Source of the DNA: Myxococcota bacterium
GTDB lineage: Bacteria > Myxococcota_A > UBA9160 > UBA4427
Assembly: GCA_029243605.1 (NCBI GenBank)
Contig: JAQWRT010000005.1
Location: forward strand, 1 to 64,000
Direction of reading: 5' to 3'
Length of the DNA stretch: 64,000 nucleotides
The notes under the pieces were generated by a model. The model searched no databases and was not told the origin of the DNA. It saw only the letters and a program-made list of their open reading frames with translations. Made by a program: the position numbers and the translations under genes. Within the stretch, counting starts at the first letter, position 1. Each line of letters opens with the position of its first letter. Below are positions 27,200-35,721 of the stretch, piece after piece.

Positions 27200-28006
27200 T
27201 TAGCCTACCCCGGGGTGCGTTGTCTCTTTCTCGGGGGGAAGCAGGCGGGCGAGATACTCACCGGTGGCCGTTCGAGCGAGAATTTGCGTCTTCCAACCAA
27301 GACTTTCGCTGATCTCCGCCAAACTCTTCTCGTCCAAGTAGAGCCAGCTGAAGGGCTCACCCGCGACCCCCTGGTACGAAAACGAGACGTCGATCCCTTC
27401 CAGACTGGGTCCACAATCCGAGCGTGTGCCGAGGAGGGGACTCGAGTCCAGCAAGACCTGCCCACCCCTGCGCAGCCGCGGGGCCAAGGAGAGAAGAAGC
27501 CTCTCCAGCCCAAAGCCGCTACCGGCGATCCCAATACTCTGCATCAGGAAAAGAACGGTGTCGAAATCTCCGAACTCCTCGGCATCGAGAGAAAAAATGT
27601 CCGCTACCCGCACCTGCTCGACTCCGCGTTGATGCATTACCTCTACGCAGAGCGGTGAAATGTCGACGGCCACCACCTCGTGGCCTGCTTCCTGAAGGCG
27701 AAGGCTATGGCGCCCAGCACCGGCACCCACGTCGAGGACTCGTCCACGAGCTTCCTGTAGCGACTGCTCGTCCAGCGCTTCCAGTCGACCTTCGATCGAA
27801 AAAAATTCTCGACTTCGAATCGTGTAGGAAACGCCATCGCTTCGGTCGACTTCGATCTCGGCATCCTGTCCCGTGAGCCAATGCGAGCGAATGGCCAGAC
27901 CAAGGGGAACGTGGTGCTCCACTTGCCCGCGACGCCTCACCCGATTTTTGATCCAGCTCAGAAATTTCATTTCCTGGGCAAGATACCTCGAAATTCGAAG
28001 AAGCAT
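27200..28006 (-). CDS. Class I SAM-dependent methyltransferase
   Basis: The 268-aa protein has SAM motif I as VLDVGAGAGRHSLRLQEAG (about 90-108), followed by VVAVDISPLCVEVM and a motif III region GQVLLDSSPLL. The N-terminal 45 residues are basic. An internal ATG at 27970 is an alternative start. The acceptor is unknown; the sequence resembles small-molecule or lipid methyltransferases rather than DNA or rRNA ones. The next upstream gene ends 21 bp away, so the two may be co-transcribed. Confidence 0.82.
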   Translation of the reverse strand: MLLRISRYLAQEMKFLSWIKNRVRRRGQVEHHVPLGLAIRSHWLTGQDAEIEVDRSDGVSYTIRSREFFSIEGRLEALDEQSLQEARGRVLDVGAGAGRHSLRLQEAGHEVVAVDISPLCVEVMHQRGVEQVRVADIFSLDAEEFGDFDTVLFLMQSIGIAGSGFGLERLLLSLAPRLRRGGQVLLDSSPLLGTRSDCGPSLEGIDVSFSYQGVAGEPFSWLYLDEKSLAEISESLGWKTQILARTATGEYLARLLPPEKETTHPGVG

Positions 28007-28027
28007 TTCAATCGCATGCTTCGGTCC

Positions 28028-28483
28028 CTAAAACCGAAGGTGCAGACCGCGCCCTTCGCGCGAGGCCGTTGCGCTGAGGAATTGCAGGCGGGAAAGCGTT
28101 CGCTGGTATTCTCGATTGTCCACCAAGAGCCGATACTCGACCCCATGGATTTCGGCGACATGAAAATCATGCACGGATCCGTACGTCTTACGATCGGCTT
28201 CGTAAAAGATATGCATCGCCTTCTCGCTACAGCCAGGAGAGATTGCCGCCTCCTGGCCGTCCCCGACCGGGCCCAAAATCAGGTCGAGCTCGTTGAGGAG
28301 ACCCACAACCCCATGCCCCCTCAACGCGTGGAGAGAGTTGGGAGAGATCTCGAGGCGCCAATCGGCCTCGACGAACTCGTCGTGGGCGAGCCAGATAAAA
28401 CCGGCTTCACCCGCGGAGTAGGGCGGACTGGGGTTGGATCGCGGTCGATCGTGATCGAAGTAGTAGATCCCGGACTGCGTCAT
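28028..28483 (-). CDS. Conserved-looking protein of unknown function
   Basis: A 151-aa soluble protein (MTQSGIYYFDHDRPRSNPSP). It has a compact alternating pattern (EAGFIWLAHDEFVEADWRLE, HIFYEADRKTYGSVHDFHVA) and local codon bias, so the frame is credible. I recognise no family. It precedes the methyltransferase gene on the same strand. Confidence 0.6.
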   Translation of the reverse strand: MTQSGIYYFDHDRPRSNPSPPYSAGEAGFIWLAHDEFVEADWRLEISPNSLHALRGHGVVGLLNELDLILGPVGDGQEAAISPGCSEKAMHIFYEADRKTYGSVHDFHVAEIHGVEYRLLVDNREYQRTLSRLQFLSATASREGRGLHLRF

Positions 28484-28590
28484 CCCGTCCTTCCGAAATT
28501 CTCCCGGAACTCCTCTTCAGGACTGGATCTCTGGCTCTGGGGAAACGCTGGCAGCGGCCTTCGCTCGATCAGCGTGAGCCCCTGGTCCGA

Positions 28591-28863
28591 TTATCCGATG
28601 CGCTGCATTCCTGCCGGCGGGGTTTGTTCGCGATCGCTCTCGTCACTCACGAATCGGCTCCACTCTTCGTCGTCGACCGCTTCCATATAATCTCTATGCC
28701 GACTCTTTAAGTGTGCACCACAGCTCATGCATTCAACATAGTGAAGGGTCTGGGCTTCCCGAGCCGAATCGATCTCGATTGAAGCCCTGATCCAGAGGCG
28801 ACTCAGCTCGCCCTTCGCATCACAATCTACACATCTCAGTAAGAAGACCGAGTCGATCATCAT
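28591..28863 (-). CDS. Small zinc-ribbon protein
   Basis: I use the ATG at 28863 because GAGGGG lies six bases upstream; the upstream in-frame ATG lacks a site. The 90-aa product has C11-x2-C14 and a second pair (ECMSCGAH), a zinc-ribbon layout, with an acidic C-terminus. Function unknown. Similar layouts occur at 5260 and 32954 in this window without close sequence identity. Confidence 0.6.
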   Translation of the reverse strand: MMIDSVFLLRCVDCDAKGELSRLWIRASIEIDSAREAQTLHYVECMSCGAHLKSRHRDYMEAVDDEEWSRFVSDESDREQTPPAGMQRIG

Positions 28864-28990
28864 GACTTTCCCCTCTTCCTCCCCAGGAGCTTTCACAATA
28901 CACTACAGGGACGGGGTGGTCGATGATGACTTGGCAATCGCCGTGCAAATTGGGTGGGGATTCGGGCGGAATTGAAACCTTTCCAATTTT

Positions 28991-29692
28991 TCACTCAACT
29001 CGAATTTCAGCCCTCTTGATGGTCACCACCTTGCGGGGCTCTCCGCTCTCGGACCCGTAATTTTCCAGTGCCCGCAGGGTTCCAAAGCCCTCGACAACCT
29101 TGCCGAAAACCGTGTGTTTTTCGTCTAGATTTTCGGCTGCGTCAAAGAGAATAAAGAACTGGCTGCCCTCGCTGCGGGGCCCGGCGTTGGCCATGCTCAC
29201 GACGCCTCGCTTCGAGTGCCGCGCCTTGCGATTGATCTCACTCGGATAGTTGAAGCCCGGCCCACCCGCACCGGTGCCCAAAGGGTCTCCGCCCTGTGCC
29301 ATGAACTTGGGGATCACCCGGTGGAAGGTCAGACCATCGTAAAAGCCGATTTCCGTCAGATAGATCGTCGCGGCCACACGCCGAGGGGCCCACTTCGGTT
29401 CAAGTTCGATCTTCAGTGCGCCCTCGCTGGTATAGAGATACCAGTAATAACTTTTCGATGGATTGAACTTCACGACAGGGGGCCGAGGCACATTGGTTTT
29501 CCATCCAGGATCGGCCTTGTCGACTGGATGCTCCGCCACGTAGGCGCCGATGACTTCGAGGACGGGTGGCTGATTGAACTTCGCGGCTGGTTTCTTGGAA
29601 GGTGATTTCGGAGATGAACAAGCCGAGAGGCTGAGGCCAACCACGAGAACAAGCGCGAGGAGGAGGAGAGGCTTGAGGCCTCGAACTCCCAT
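28991..29692 (-). CDS. Cyclophilin-type peptidyl-prolyl isomerase, lipoprotein
   Basis: From the ATG at 29692 (MGVRGLKPLLLL) the 233-aa protein starts with a lipoprotein signal ending LSACSS. The cyclophilin domain covers about 80-230: GFYDGLTFHRVIPKFMAQGG, GTGAGGPGFNYPSE, KRGVVSMANAGPRSEGSQFF, then HTVFGKVVEGF. The catalytic Arg (FHRV) and Gln (SQFF) are present. It should catalyse proline isomerisation in the periplasm while membrane-anchored. Upstream in-frame start codons exist but would bury the signal peptide. Confidence 0.9.
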   Translation of the reverse strand: MGVRGLKPLLLLALVLVVGLSLSACSSPKSPSKKPAAKFNQPPVLEVIGAYVAEHPVDKADPGWKTNVPRPPVVKFNPSKSYYWYLYTSEGALKIELEPKWAPRRVAATIYLTEIGFYDGLTFHRVIPKFMAQGGDPLGTGAGGPGFNYPSEINRKARHSKRGVVSMANAGPRSEGSQFFILFDAAENLDEKHTVFGKVVEGFGTLRALENYGSESGEPRKVVTIKRAEIRVE

Positions 29693-29872
29693 TGAAGGCG
29701 ATGCGTTTTCTCTATTGAGCAATCGATTGTCCTCTGGGTGATTGAATTTCCGCTCCAATGAGTTTGGGGCTCTCTCTCTCCGAGAGCAAGGTATGACCGT
29801 ACTCGGCAAAAAAATCCTCGGAGGCTGACATTCCCCCGCTGGGCCAGGATCCCTTGAGTTGGGGCATACTCA

Positions 29873-30460
29873 ATGGGTACCCCACGCTATCTGCCCTTCA
29901 GGACCCTTATCGTGGACCCCTCCCCCAAAATTGAAAATTGTCGCCGAGTCGACCAGATCGAATGGTCGAACTGGGAGCCCGTAGACGTCGCCACCCTCAC
30001 CTTTATCGTTCGCGGGACAGAGATCCTGCTGATTCGTAAAAAGAGAGGGCTCGGCGCGGGGAAGATCAGCGGGCCCGGTGGCCGACTCGAAGTCGGCGAA
30101 AGCCTCATCGAATGCGCGGTTCGCGAAACCGAAGAGGAGCTACTCGTCACGCCGATCGCGCCGAAATATCGCGGCGAGTTGCGCTTCCAATTTCTCGATC
30201 GCTATTCGATTCATACCCACGTGTTCACGAGTGTCGACTTCACGGGAGTGCCCACCGAAACCGATGAGGCGATACCCCTCTGGACAGCGATCGACGGACT
30301 CCCCTATAACGAAATGTGGGAAGACGATCCGCTCTGGCTTCCTCGCATCCTCAAGGGGCAGAGCGTGTCGGGCTATTTCCTCTTCGACGGCGACACCATG
30401 CTCGACTATGAAATCGAAACACCATCGCTTCAAGCCCGAGAAAGCGATCCGGGCGCGTAG
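29873..30460 (+). CDS. MTH1-like Nudix hydrolase
   Basis: The 195-aa protein contains a full Nudix box, GRLEVGESLIECAVRETEEE (Gx5Ex7REUxEE), at about residues 67-88. Flanks resemble human MTH1/NUDT1: LIRKKRGLGAGKISGPGG before the box, and WTAIDGLPYNEMWEDDPLWL then GYFLFDGD after it. Enzymes of this type hydrolyse oxidised purine nucleotides such as 8-oxo-dGTP or 2-OH-dATP. The ATG at 29873 adds about 40 residues before the Nudix core; a later start is possible. It is convergent with the DUF1232 gene. Confidence 0.87.
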   Translation: MGTPRYLPFRTLIVDPSPKIENCRRVDQIEWSNWEPVDVATLTFIVRGTEILLIRKKRGLGAGKISGPGGRLEVGESLIECAVRETEEELLVTPIAPKYRGELRFQFLDRYSIHTHVFTSVDFTGVPTETDEAIPLWTAIDGLPYNEMWEDDPLWLPRILKGQSVSGYFLFDGDTMLDYEIETPSLQARESDPGA

Positions 30461-30478
30461 TGCGAAGCTATCCGTCGC

Positions 30479-31057
30479 TTACCAGAGGTAAACGCGGCTA
30501 CTGCTTCCACTCGAGCCCCGAGCCCGGCGGCGGCTTCGACGACGACGCATCCGATCGTGGAGCGCCTGCCTTCGCGAATCGAGCAACTGAGCCCGGGGGG
30601 TGAGATTCTTACCTTTGCCGCCCCGGGTTGCCCGCCTTTCGCGGTAGATGCAGAAGTCCTGGTAGGCCTCAATCTCGTGCTCGAGTTCAGTCACGACAAG
30701 TTCGACCATAATGGCATCGTCGAGAAAACCAAGAACGGGCACTTTGTCGGGAATCATGTCATCGGGTTCGGCGAAATAAGCCATCCCTCGCAGCACTCGA
30801 TCCCGATCCCGACCAGAGAGACCCCACTCCGCGTCCTCAAGCATATCGATCAAAATCTCTAGTTTTCCAACGCGATCGCGGACAAAATCAGGGGCGCTCG
30901 TCCGAGCGATACCCTCAATGAGCTGGCGACAGGCGCTCAGAACTTCTTCTTCACTCGATTTCGCGTGCTTTTCTCGCACGTCTCGCATCACCCGCCGGAA
31001 ATACTTGAGATCCTTCTGGGTTAGATCGAACGAGACTCTCATCGTTGCATCAGCCAT
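30479..31057 (-). CDS. YkvA-family (DUF1232) protein
   Basis: The 192-aa protein has the DUF1232 core MAYFAEPDDMIPDKVPVLGF followed by LDDAIMVELVVTELEHEI at about 92-130. In typical YkvA proteins this is a membrane-associated hairpin. A helical N-terminus and a very basic C-terminal tail (Arg-rich) flank it. Function is not established. Confidence 0.8.
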   Translation of the reverse strand: MADATMRVSFDLTQKDLKYFRRVMRDVREKHAKSSEEEVLSACRQLIEGIARTSAPDFVRDRVGKLEILIDMLEDAEWGLSGRDRDRVLRGMAYFAEPDDMIPDKVPVLGFLDDAIMVELVVTELEHEIEAYQDFCIYRERRATRGGKGKNLTPRAQLLDSRRQALHDRMRRRRSRRRARGSSGSSSRVYLW

Positions 31058-31177
31058 GACTTGATGACTTCCTCTCTAGCTTTGAGCGGGCCCGGAAATT
31101 TTCGGGCACTCCGCAACCCTAACAAAAAAAATAACCCTTCTTCACCCGGTAAGATCGGTTGCCGAGGCGGGTGGGGT

Positions 31178-31882
31178 TCACTCCGACCCTCTCCCGGCGC
31201 CCAGCCCCCACCACGCCCCCACGGCTAGAAAAGCCCCCAGCAGGGGGGCCGATACGTAGAGCCACAACGGGCTTAGAGCATCGGAGAAGATCGCCGGCCC
31301 CAGGGACCGGGCCGGGTTCAGCGAAGCCCCCGAAATGGGGCCACCTAAAATTGCGGCAAAACAAATGACCGAGCCGACTGCGATGCCCGCGATAATGCCC
31401 TTCTCTTTAGCCCCCGTGGCGACGCTCAAAATGACAAACATGAGAAAGAACGTGAGAATTGCCTCAAAGACGAACGCGGCGGCGATATTTTCTCCAGGCC
31501 GAGTGGCGCCAAGGTCCGCTTCGGCGGGAAAGAGAACTCGGAGCAACCCACTGGCCAGGATTGCCCCAAAGAGCTGGGCCCCGAGATAGATCGGGACGGC
31601 TCGCCCCGGCAGGCGACGGGCGCTCCAGAAACCGACCGTTACGGCCGGATTGAAATGCGCACCGGAAATATCACCCACGGCATAGATCATGGTCATCACC
31701 GTCAGGCCAAAACAAAGCGCGATGCCCACGTGACCGATTGCGCCCCCGCTGACACGATCCACCACAATGGCGCCGGTGCCCACGAAGACGAGCGCAAAGG
31801 TCCCGATTCCCTCCGCAACCACCTTCCTGGGCCAAGACCCGTGCACCCCGGTCCTCTCAGTCGGGCCGACCAAGGTCTCCAC
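31178..31882 (-). CDS. Aquaporin / MIP-family channel
   Basis: Six membrane helices and two half-helix motifs, HFNPAVTVG near residue 78 and SLNPARSLGP near 185, identify a major intrinsic protein. Residues after the second motif (ARSLGP) and the short loops fit bacterial aquaporins more than glycerol facilitators, but selectivity is uncertain. Length is 234 aa. The GTG start at 31882 overlaps the end of the upstream gene by 26 bp, which suggests translational coupling. Confidence 0.88.
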   Translation of the reverse strand: METLVGPTERTGVHGSWPRKVVAEGIGTFALVFVGTGAIVVDRVSGGAIGHVGIALCFGLTVMTMIYAVGDISGAHFNPAVTVGFWSARRLPGRAVPIYLGAQLFGAILASGLLRVLFPAEADLGATRPGENIAAAFVFEAILTFFLMFVILSVATGAKEKGIIAGIAVGSVICFAAILGGPISGASLNPARSLGPAIFSDALSPLWLYVSAPLLGAFLAVGAWWGLGAGRGSE

Positions 31883-32384
31883 TCTCCGGCTTCAGCGCCT
31901 GGAGACGAGCCCCGAGCTGGGAGGAGTCATCGAAATACTCGATGGAAGTCAGTGACGAATCGTCCAGCATAATCAGAGTCGCGGCATCCGAGCGATCGGG
32001 GAAGCGGGCGGTCAACTCCCCCTCACGATCCAGCAAAATGGGGTAGGCCCGGCGGCGCATCGAGGGAAGTGCGAACAGTCGGGTCACCAGGCCCGGCATC
32101 GCGCTGATATCATTCACGTACACCACTCCCCGAGCGGTCAGGAAAGCGCCATCCCGTCCCTCCATGGCGTCGCTCATCACCGAACCGCCCTCCCGATCCC
32201 GGCTGTAGAGGATCACCCGAATATCCGGCCCCAGCCGGTGTTCCTCACCGTGCTGATCCTCCAGCGAGAACGGTTCCAGTCGGTCGCCGACTTCGAAAGC
32301 CTCCTCCTGGGCGAAACTCGTGCCCTGAAGAAGGAAAAGTACGGCCAGAGCAGCACAAGCCCACCCGCTTTTTCGACAGCTCAT
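31857..32384 (-). CDS. Exported thioredoxin-fold-like protein without CXXC
   Basis: From the ATG at 32384 the 175-aa product has a signal peptide (WACAALAVLFLLQGTSFAQ). It continues like YtfJ/peroxiredoxin-fold proteins (FEVGDRLEPFSLEDQHGEEH, then IRVILYSRDREGGSVMSDAM). The usual redox Cys pair is absent. The C-terminal IEYFDDSSQLGARLQAL helix completes the fold. A catalytic role is unlikely; function unknown. It overlaps the aquaporin gene start. Confidence 0.65.
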   Translation of the reverse strand: MSCRKSGWACAALAVLFLLQGTSFAQEEAFEVGDRLEPFSLEDQHGEEHRLGPDIRVILYSRDREGGSVMSDAMEGRDGAFLTARGVVYVNDISAMPGLVTRLFALPSMRRRAYPILLDREGELTARFPDRSDAATLIMLDDSSLTSIEYFDDSSQLGARLQALKPESGDLGRPD

Positions 32385-32462
32385 ATTTCGATCGTCCCCC
32401 ACTCACTCGAAGAAAAAAATCGCGCCGATATCCCAAATTTTCGCAAGGAAAAAACTCTATCG

Positions 32463-32924
32463 TCAACGAAGCACACCCCGGGCGGCGAGTTCTTCCCTGA
32501 GGGCTTCAACTCTGCGCCGATTGACGCCCATATCCGACCAGCCCAAGCGCGAGGCCGAGCGTATGGCGATGGTCCCCTCGGCGGCGTGAAGTCGCAGTTC
32601 GAGATCGTCGACGAAACCCAGAAGAGCGCTCCGGCACTCGGCGTGGAGATAGCCCGGCTCCGACTCAACCACCTCGGTCCGGGGCATGGCTGCCACGGCC
32701 TGCTTCGCGGCCTGCCAGGCCGCCTCCGCGTCTCCCTTTAAGAACAGGGGCTCGACGAAATGCTCACCCGCCGGGCCATCGCTGCAAACACAATTCGGTG
32801 ATGAAGGGCATGGCGCCAGTCGGCCGTCATTCAAACCCAAGTGGGCGGGCCGAGTCCCCGCGCACGAGAGAAGAGCCATGGCGATCAAGATAGGTGTCCC
32901 CCTGCTCCAGATACTCGTACCCAT
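32463..32924 (-). CDS. DUF1499 lipoprotein
   Basis: The 153-aa protein starts with a lipoprotein signal (LIAMALLSC, Cys21) and shows the DUF1499 pattern: LAPCPSSPNCVCSDG, then VESEPGYLHAECRSALLGFV, DDLELRL and IRSASRLGWSDMGVNRRRVE. The family is widespread in Proteobacteria and has no known activity. It is monocistronic as far as seen. Confidence 0.9.
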   Translation of the reverse strand: MGTSIWSRGTPILIAMALLSCAGTRPAHLGLNDGRLAPCPSSPNCVCSDGPAGEHFVEPLFLKGDAEAAWQAAKQAVAAMPRTEVVESEPGYLHAECRSALLGFVDDLELRLHAAEGTIAIRSASRLGWSDMGVNRRRVEALREELAARGVLR

Positions 32925-32953
32925 GGGGCTATCTTACCTCGCTAGGGCGAAGC

Positions 32954-33214
32954 TCAACTCCGAGAAACCGTCGCCATGCGAATGGGTCGCCGACTCTCGG
33001 ACGAAATCGGCTTGAGCCGGGTCGGCCGTGCGCTCAGTCGAACCAGAGCGGGACCGAGGCAGTCTTCGCAGATGCCGTAGTTCTTCTCACCCCGGGCCTG
33101 AATCACCCCTTGTTTGCCACCGGTGAGGTTCGCCTGCTCAAACGCACGCGATTCCTGAACCAAGTCGGCGGGCGCATCCATGGGATCTCCACACCAAGAG
33201 CAGACAAAGCACAT
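32954..33214 (-). CDS. Small Cys-rich zinc-binding protein
   Basis: The ATG at 33214 gives 86 aa: MCFVCSWCGDPMDAPADLVQ has three Cys in a CxxCxxC arrangement and a later CEDC pair, enough for one zinc site. The rest is charged. A longer frame upstream is Pro-rich and not credible. Function unknown. Its first 20 residues overlap no other gene. Confidence 0.5.
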   Translation of the reverse strand: MCFVCSWCGDPMDAPADLVQESRAFEQANLTGGKQGVIQARGEKNYGICEDCLGPALVRLSARPTRLKPISSESRRPIRMATVSRS

Positions 33215-33416
33215 CTTGGTCGGAGGGCAGGAAGAGGGGTGGGCGGGGGGCGACGATTGCCTGGGGGGCATAGGTAGAACCTACCATATTCTGTGGGCTT
33301 TTTTGTGGCGGCGACCCCAATTTTTCTCCGGAGCGGTACTCTCGGAAAATAGAATCGGCGGTTTTGAAGAGCCGCGCTCACACCCCAGTGGCGGGGTGAG
33401 AGACCGGAGGAGCGTG

Positions 33417-33857
33417 TTGGCTGGAGTCCGAGAGGAGATCGAGACCGCCTGGCGGCATATCGTGGCCGTCGCCGATGCCTCGGATTGGAACGGCTGGGCG
33501 GACCTCCACACCCCCGACTGTGTCTGGGTCGAGCACCATCTGGGGACGTTTCGCGGGCGTGAGGCGATTCGCCAAGCGATTCTCGAGGCGATGGAGCCTG
33601 TGCCCATGATGCAATTTCCGGTGGAGTGGGTCGCTTTTGAGGGCAACCGAGTCGTCTACTACCCCTGGCAGGTTCTTCCGGATCCCGCGGGTGGCGACGA
33701 ACTCTACCGCTTCGGCTGCGTGACCATCCTCGAATACGCGGGCAACGGGCTCTGGAGCTATCAGGAAGATCTCTATAACCCCGCCGAAGGCCAGGCCGTG
33801 TTCAAACGCTGGATGGAAGCCGGGGGCCGCCTCGCTGCAAGCGGGGGCCACGGCTAG
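33417..33857 (+). CDS. SnoaL/NTF2-like domain protein
   Basis: The 146-aa product (start TTG 33417, six bases after GGAGG; GTG 33414 is the alternative) is an alpha+beta cone of the NTF2/SnoaL type: WRHIVAVADASDWNGWADLH, then DCVWVEHHLGTFRGREAIRQ, MQFPVEWVAFEGNRVVYYPW and a C-terminal YQEDLYNPAEGQAVFKRWME. Members act as small-molecule isomerases, hydratases or ligand binders. Two others occur at 38324 and 44440, the latter in the CYP51 operon. Substrate unknown. Confidence 0.8.
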   Translation: MAGVREEIETAWRHIVAVADASDWNGWADLHTPDCVWVEHHLGTFRGREAIRQAILEAMEPVPMMQFPVEWVAFEGNRVVYYPWQVLPDPAGGDELYRFGCVTILEYAGNGLWSYQEDLYNPAEGQAVFKRWMEAGGRLAASGGHG

Positions 33858-33875
33858 CGGGCTCGCCCGTGGGCA

Positions 33876-34427
33876 TTAGCCCGAGCCAAGTTTCCCCAAC
33901 TCTTCGAGGCTCCGTTTCAGGGCTTCGGGTTCCAGTTTCTCGAAATCCAGCGCGACGAAGCGGCAGATCCTCGACTCGAGCTCTTCATAGGTCCGCTCAA
34001 AGGCGAGCCGACATTGAGCCTCGTCTCCATCCCAGGCCACCGGATCCGCCAAACCCCAATGCACCCGGCAGGGCGCTCCGAGCCAGACCGGACAGGACTC
34101 GTCCCGAGCCCCATCGCAAACCGTGAAGACGAAATCAAAGGTTGGAGCGCCGGACTGTGCGAATTTGTCCCAGCTCTTGCTTTCGAGCTGGTCGGTGGGG
34201 TGCCCCTTTCGAGTGAGGAGCTCGAGGGCATGGGGATGCGGCGCACCCGAAGGACGGCTGCCGGCACTGAAGGCGCCAAAGCGCCCGCCGCCGTGCTTGG
34301 CCAGAAGGCACTCGGCCAAAAGGCTTCGAGCCGAATTGCCCGTGCAGAGGAAGAGCACGAAATAACGATCCTGCAATCTTCTTCCTTCTCGGGATACGGG
34401 CCTCTCCGTCTTCGACCCCTTCATCAT
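33876..34427 (-). CDS. arsC: Arsenate reductase, low-molecular-weight phosphatase type
   Basis: The P-loop FLCTGNSARSLLAECLL carries the nucleophilic Cys-x5-Arg. Downstream FVFTVCDGARDESCPVW provides the second Cys region used in thioredoxin-coupled ArsC. DPVAWDG carries the general acid loop. The protein is 183 aa from ATG 34427, with an N-terminal basic extension of about 25 residues. It reduces arsenate to arsenite for export; no ars transporter or ArsR gene is adjacent. It is divergent from the haem-binding protein gene, 23 bp away. Confidence 0.88.
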   Translation of the reverse strand: MMKGSKTERPVSREGRRLQDRYFVLFLCTGNSARSLLAECLLAKHGGGRFGAFSAGSRPSGAPHPHALELLTRKGHPTDQLESKSWDKFAQSGAPTFDFVFTVCDGARDESCPVWLGAPCRVHWGLADPVAWDGDEAQCRLAFERTYEELESRICRFVALDFEKLEPEALKRSLEELGKLGSG

Positions 34428-34450
34428 TATTTCGACTACTATGGCCACTC

Positions 34451-34876
34451 ATGACTCTACGAAATAAAATTCTAGCCGGCATCGGATGCATTGTTCTCGC
34501 GATTCAGCTCGTTCCCGTCGACCGCGAAAACCCACCTGTCGAAGCTGAAATTACGGCGCCAGAAGACGTTCGCGCTGTTCTTCAACGCGCTTGCTACGAC
34601 TGCCATTCGAACGAGAGCGTATGGCCCTGGTATGGATACATCGCCCCTGTTTCCTGGCTCGTCGAATACGACATCGAAGAGGCCCGGGAGCATATGAATT
34701 TTTCCACTTGGAATCGGTATGACGCCGAAGATCAAATCGATATGGTGGAAGAAATATGGGAAGAGGTCGAAGAGGGCGAGATGCCCCCCTTCTTTTACAC
34801 CCCGCTCCACCCAGAGGCTCGCCTCACTCCGAGAGAGCATGCCCTGATTCAGGTCTGGGCTCACGAGTTGCCCTAG
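34451..34876 (+). CDS. Haem-binding domain (CXXCH) exported protein
   Basis: The 141-aa protein starts with a membrane anchor or signal (KILAGIGCIVLAIQLVPV) and has one c-type haem site CYDCH at 48-52 within RACYDCHSNESVWPWYGYIA. The continuation (PVSWLVEYDIEEAREHMNFS) is the Haem_bd pattern seen in Bacteroidota and others, and MPPFFYTPLHPEARLT supplies a possible ligand Met. It should act as a periplasmic electron carrier or haem sensor. Confidence 0.87.
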   Translation: MTLRNKILAGIGCIVLAIQLVPVDRENPPVEAEITAPEDVRAVLQRACYDCHSNESVWPWYGYIAPVSWLVEYDIEEAREHMNFSTWNRYDAEDQIDMVEEIWEEVEEGEMPPFFYTPLHPEARLTPREHALIQVWAHELP

Positions 34877-34940
34877 GGCCCTTGGAGAGAAAACGGAGGC
34901 GCAATCGCCGGGAATAGGGGGCTCGAACCCTCGGCGGCGG

Positions 34941-35201
34941 CTATTGCGATCGAGGGGTAAGGAGCCTTTTGAGCCCTACCCCCACGAATACGAAGACCAG
35001 GGAAACCGAAGCGGCATACCAGAAATAGTGGCCCGCTGAGCGCATACGCCACGATTCGCCATCGCCGTTGAAGCCGTATTCGGACAGAATCTCAGGCGGA
35101 GCCAGTAGCCCCACGTAGAGGCCGTCGACTCCGACCACCCCCGCATATAGGAATGCGAGCAGCGCGGGCAGCCGGGAAACTGCTCTCTTCAATCGATCCA
35201 T
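34941..35201 (-). CDS. Small two-helix membrane protein
   Basis: An 86-aa protein with two membrane helices (LPALLAFLYAGVVGVDGLYV and FWYAASVSLVFVFVGVGL) and a polar loop. The frame has the local codon bias. No family is recognised. Confidence 0.55.
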   Translation of the reverse strand: MDRLKRAVSRLPALLAFLYAGVVGVDGLYVGLLAPPEILSEYGFNGDGESWRMRSAGHYFWYAASVSLVFVFVGVGLKRLLTPRSQ

Positions 35202-35262
35202 TCACTCCCTCTCGGTCGCCCAAGGCGCAAAGGCGCCCAAGCTTTCCAGTGACGAACGCAGG

Positions 35263-35640
35263 TCACCGACTAGCCGACACCGAACTCGCCTTCTCACGCT
35301 GGCTCTGGCACACAATACAGAATGCCGCTTCGGGTTTGACCTTGAGGCGGTGAACCCCGATCGGTTCTCCGCAGGCCAGGCAGTCGCCATATTCGCCTTC
35401 GGCGATCCGCTGAATCGCGGACTGGACACTCTTCGCCCGAGCCTGGGCAGCCTGACGATTTGCCTGAGAGATCTTCTGCTGGGCAATTGCATCCATACGT
35501 GACAACCGGCCAATCGGCTGATCGAGGTCAACAGGCCGACTGTCTGATTCCGAAATATCAACGAGTAGGAGCAACTCCTCGTTAAGCGCCACGAGTTCAG
35601 CGTGCAGTCGGTCGATTTCTTCAGGCGCGAGGTCGTCCAT
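35263..35640 (-). CDS. DksA/TraR-type C4 zinc-finger protein
   Basis: The 125-aa protein has a helical N-terminal half and a C-terminal zinc finger, GDCLACGEPIGVHRLKVKPE followed by CIVC, in the DksA/TraR spacing. LSRMDAIAQQ is the usual segment at the coiled-coil tip. It probably binds RNA polymerase through the secondary channel and modulates transcription with or without ppGpp. It is shorter than E. coli DksA, closer to TraR/YbiI-like members. Confidence 0.87.
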   Translation of the reverse strand: MDDLAPEEIDRLHAELVALNEELLLLVDISESDSRPVDLDQPIGRLSRMDAIAQQKISQANRQAAQARAKSVQSAIQRIAEGEYGDCLACGEPIGVHRLKVKPEAAFCIVCQSQREKASSVSASR

Positions 35641-35721
35641 CTCTAAATGCCTCCAGCTTCCAGATAGGTTGAGCGCCGCAAAGGGTTCCCACCCAATCGC
35701 TCAGCCGTTGGCCTCATGGGT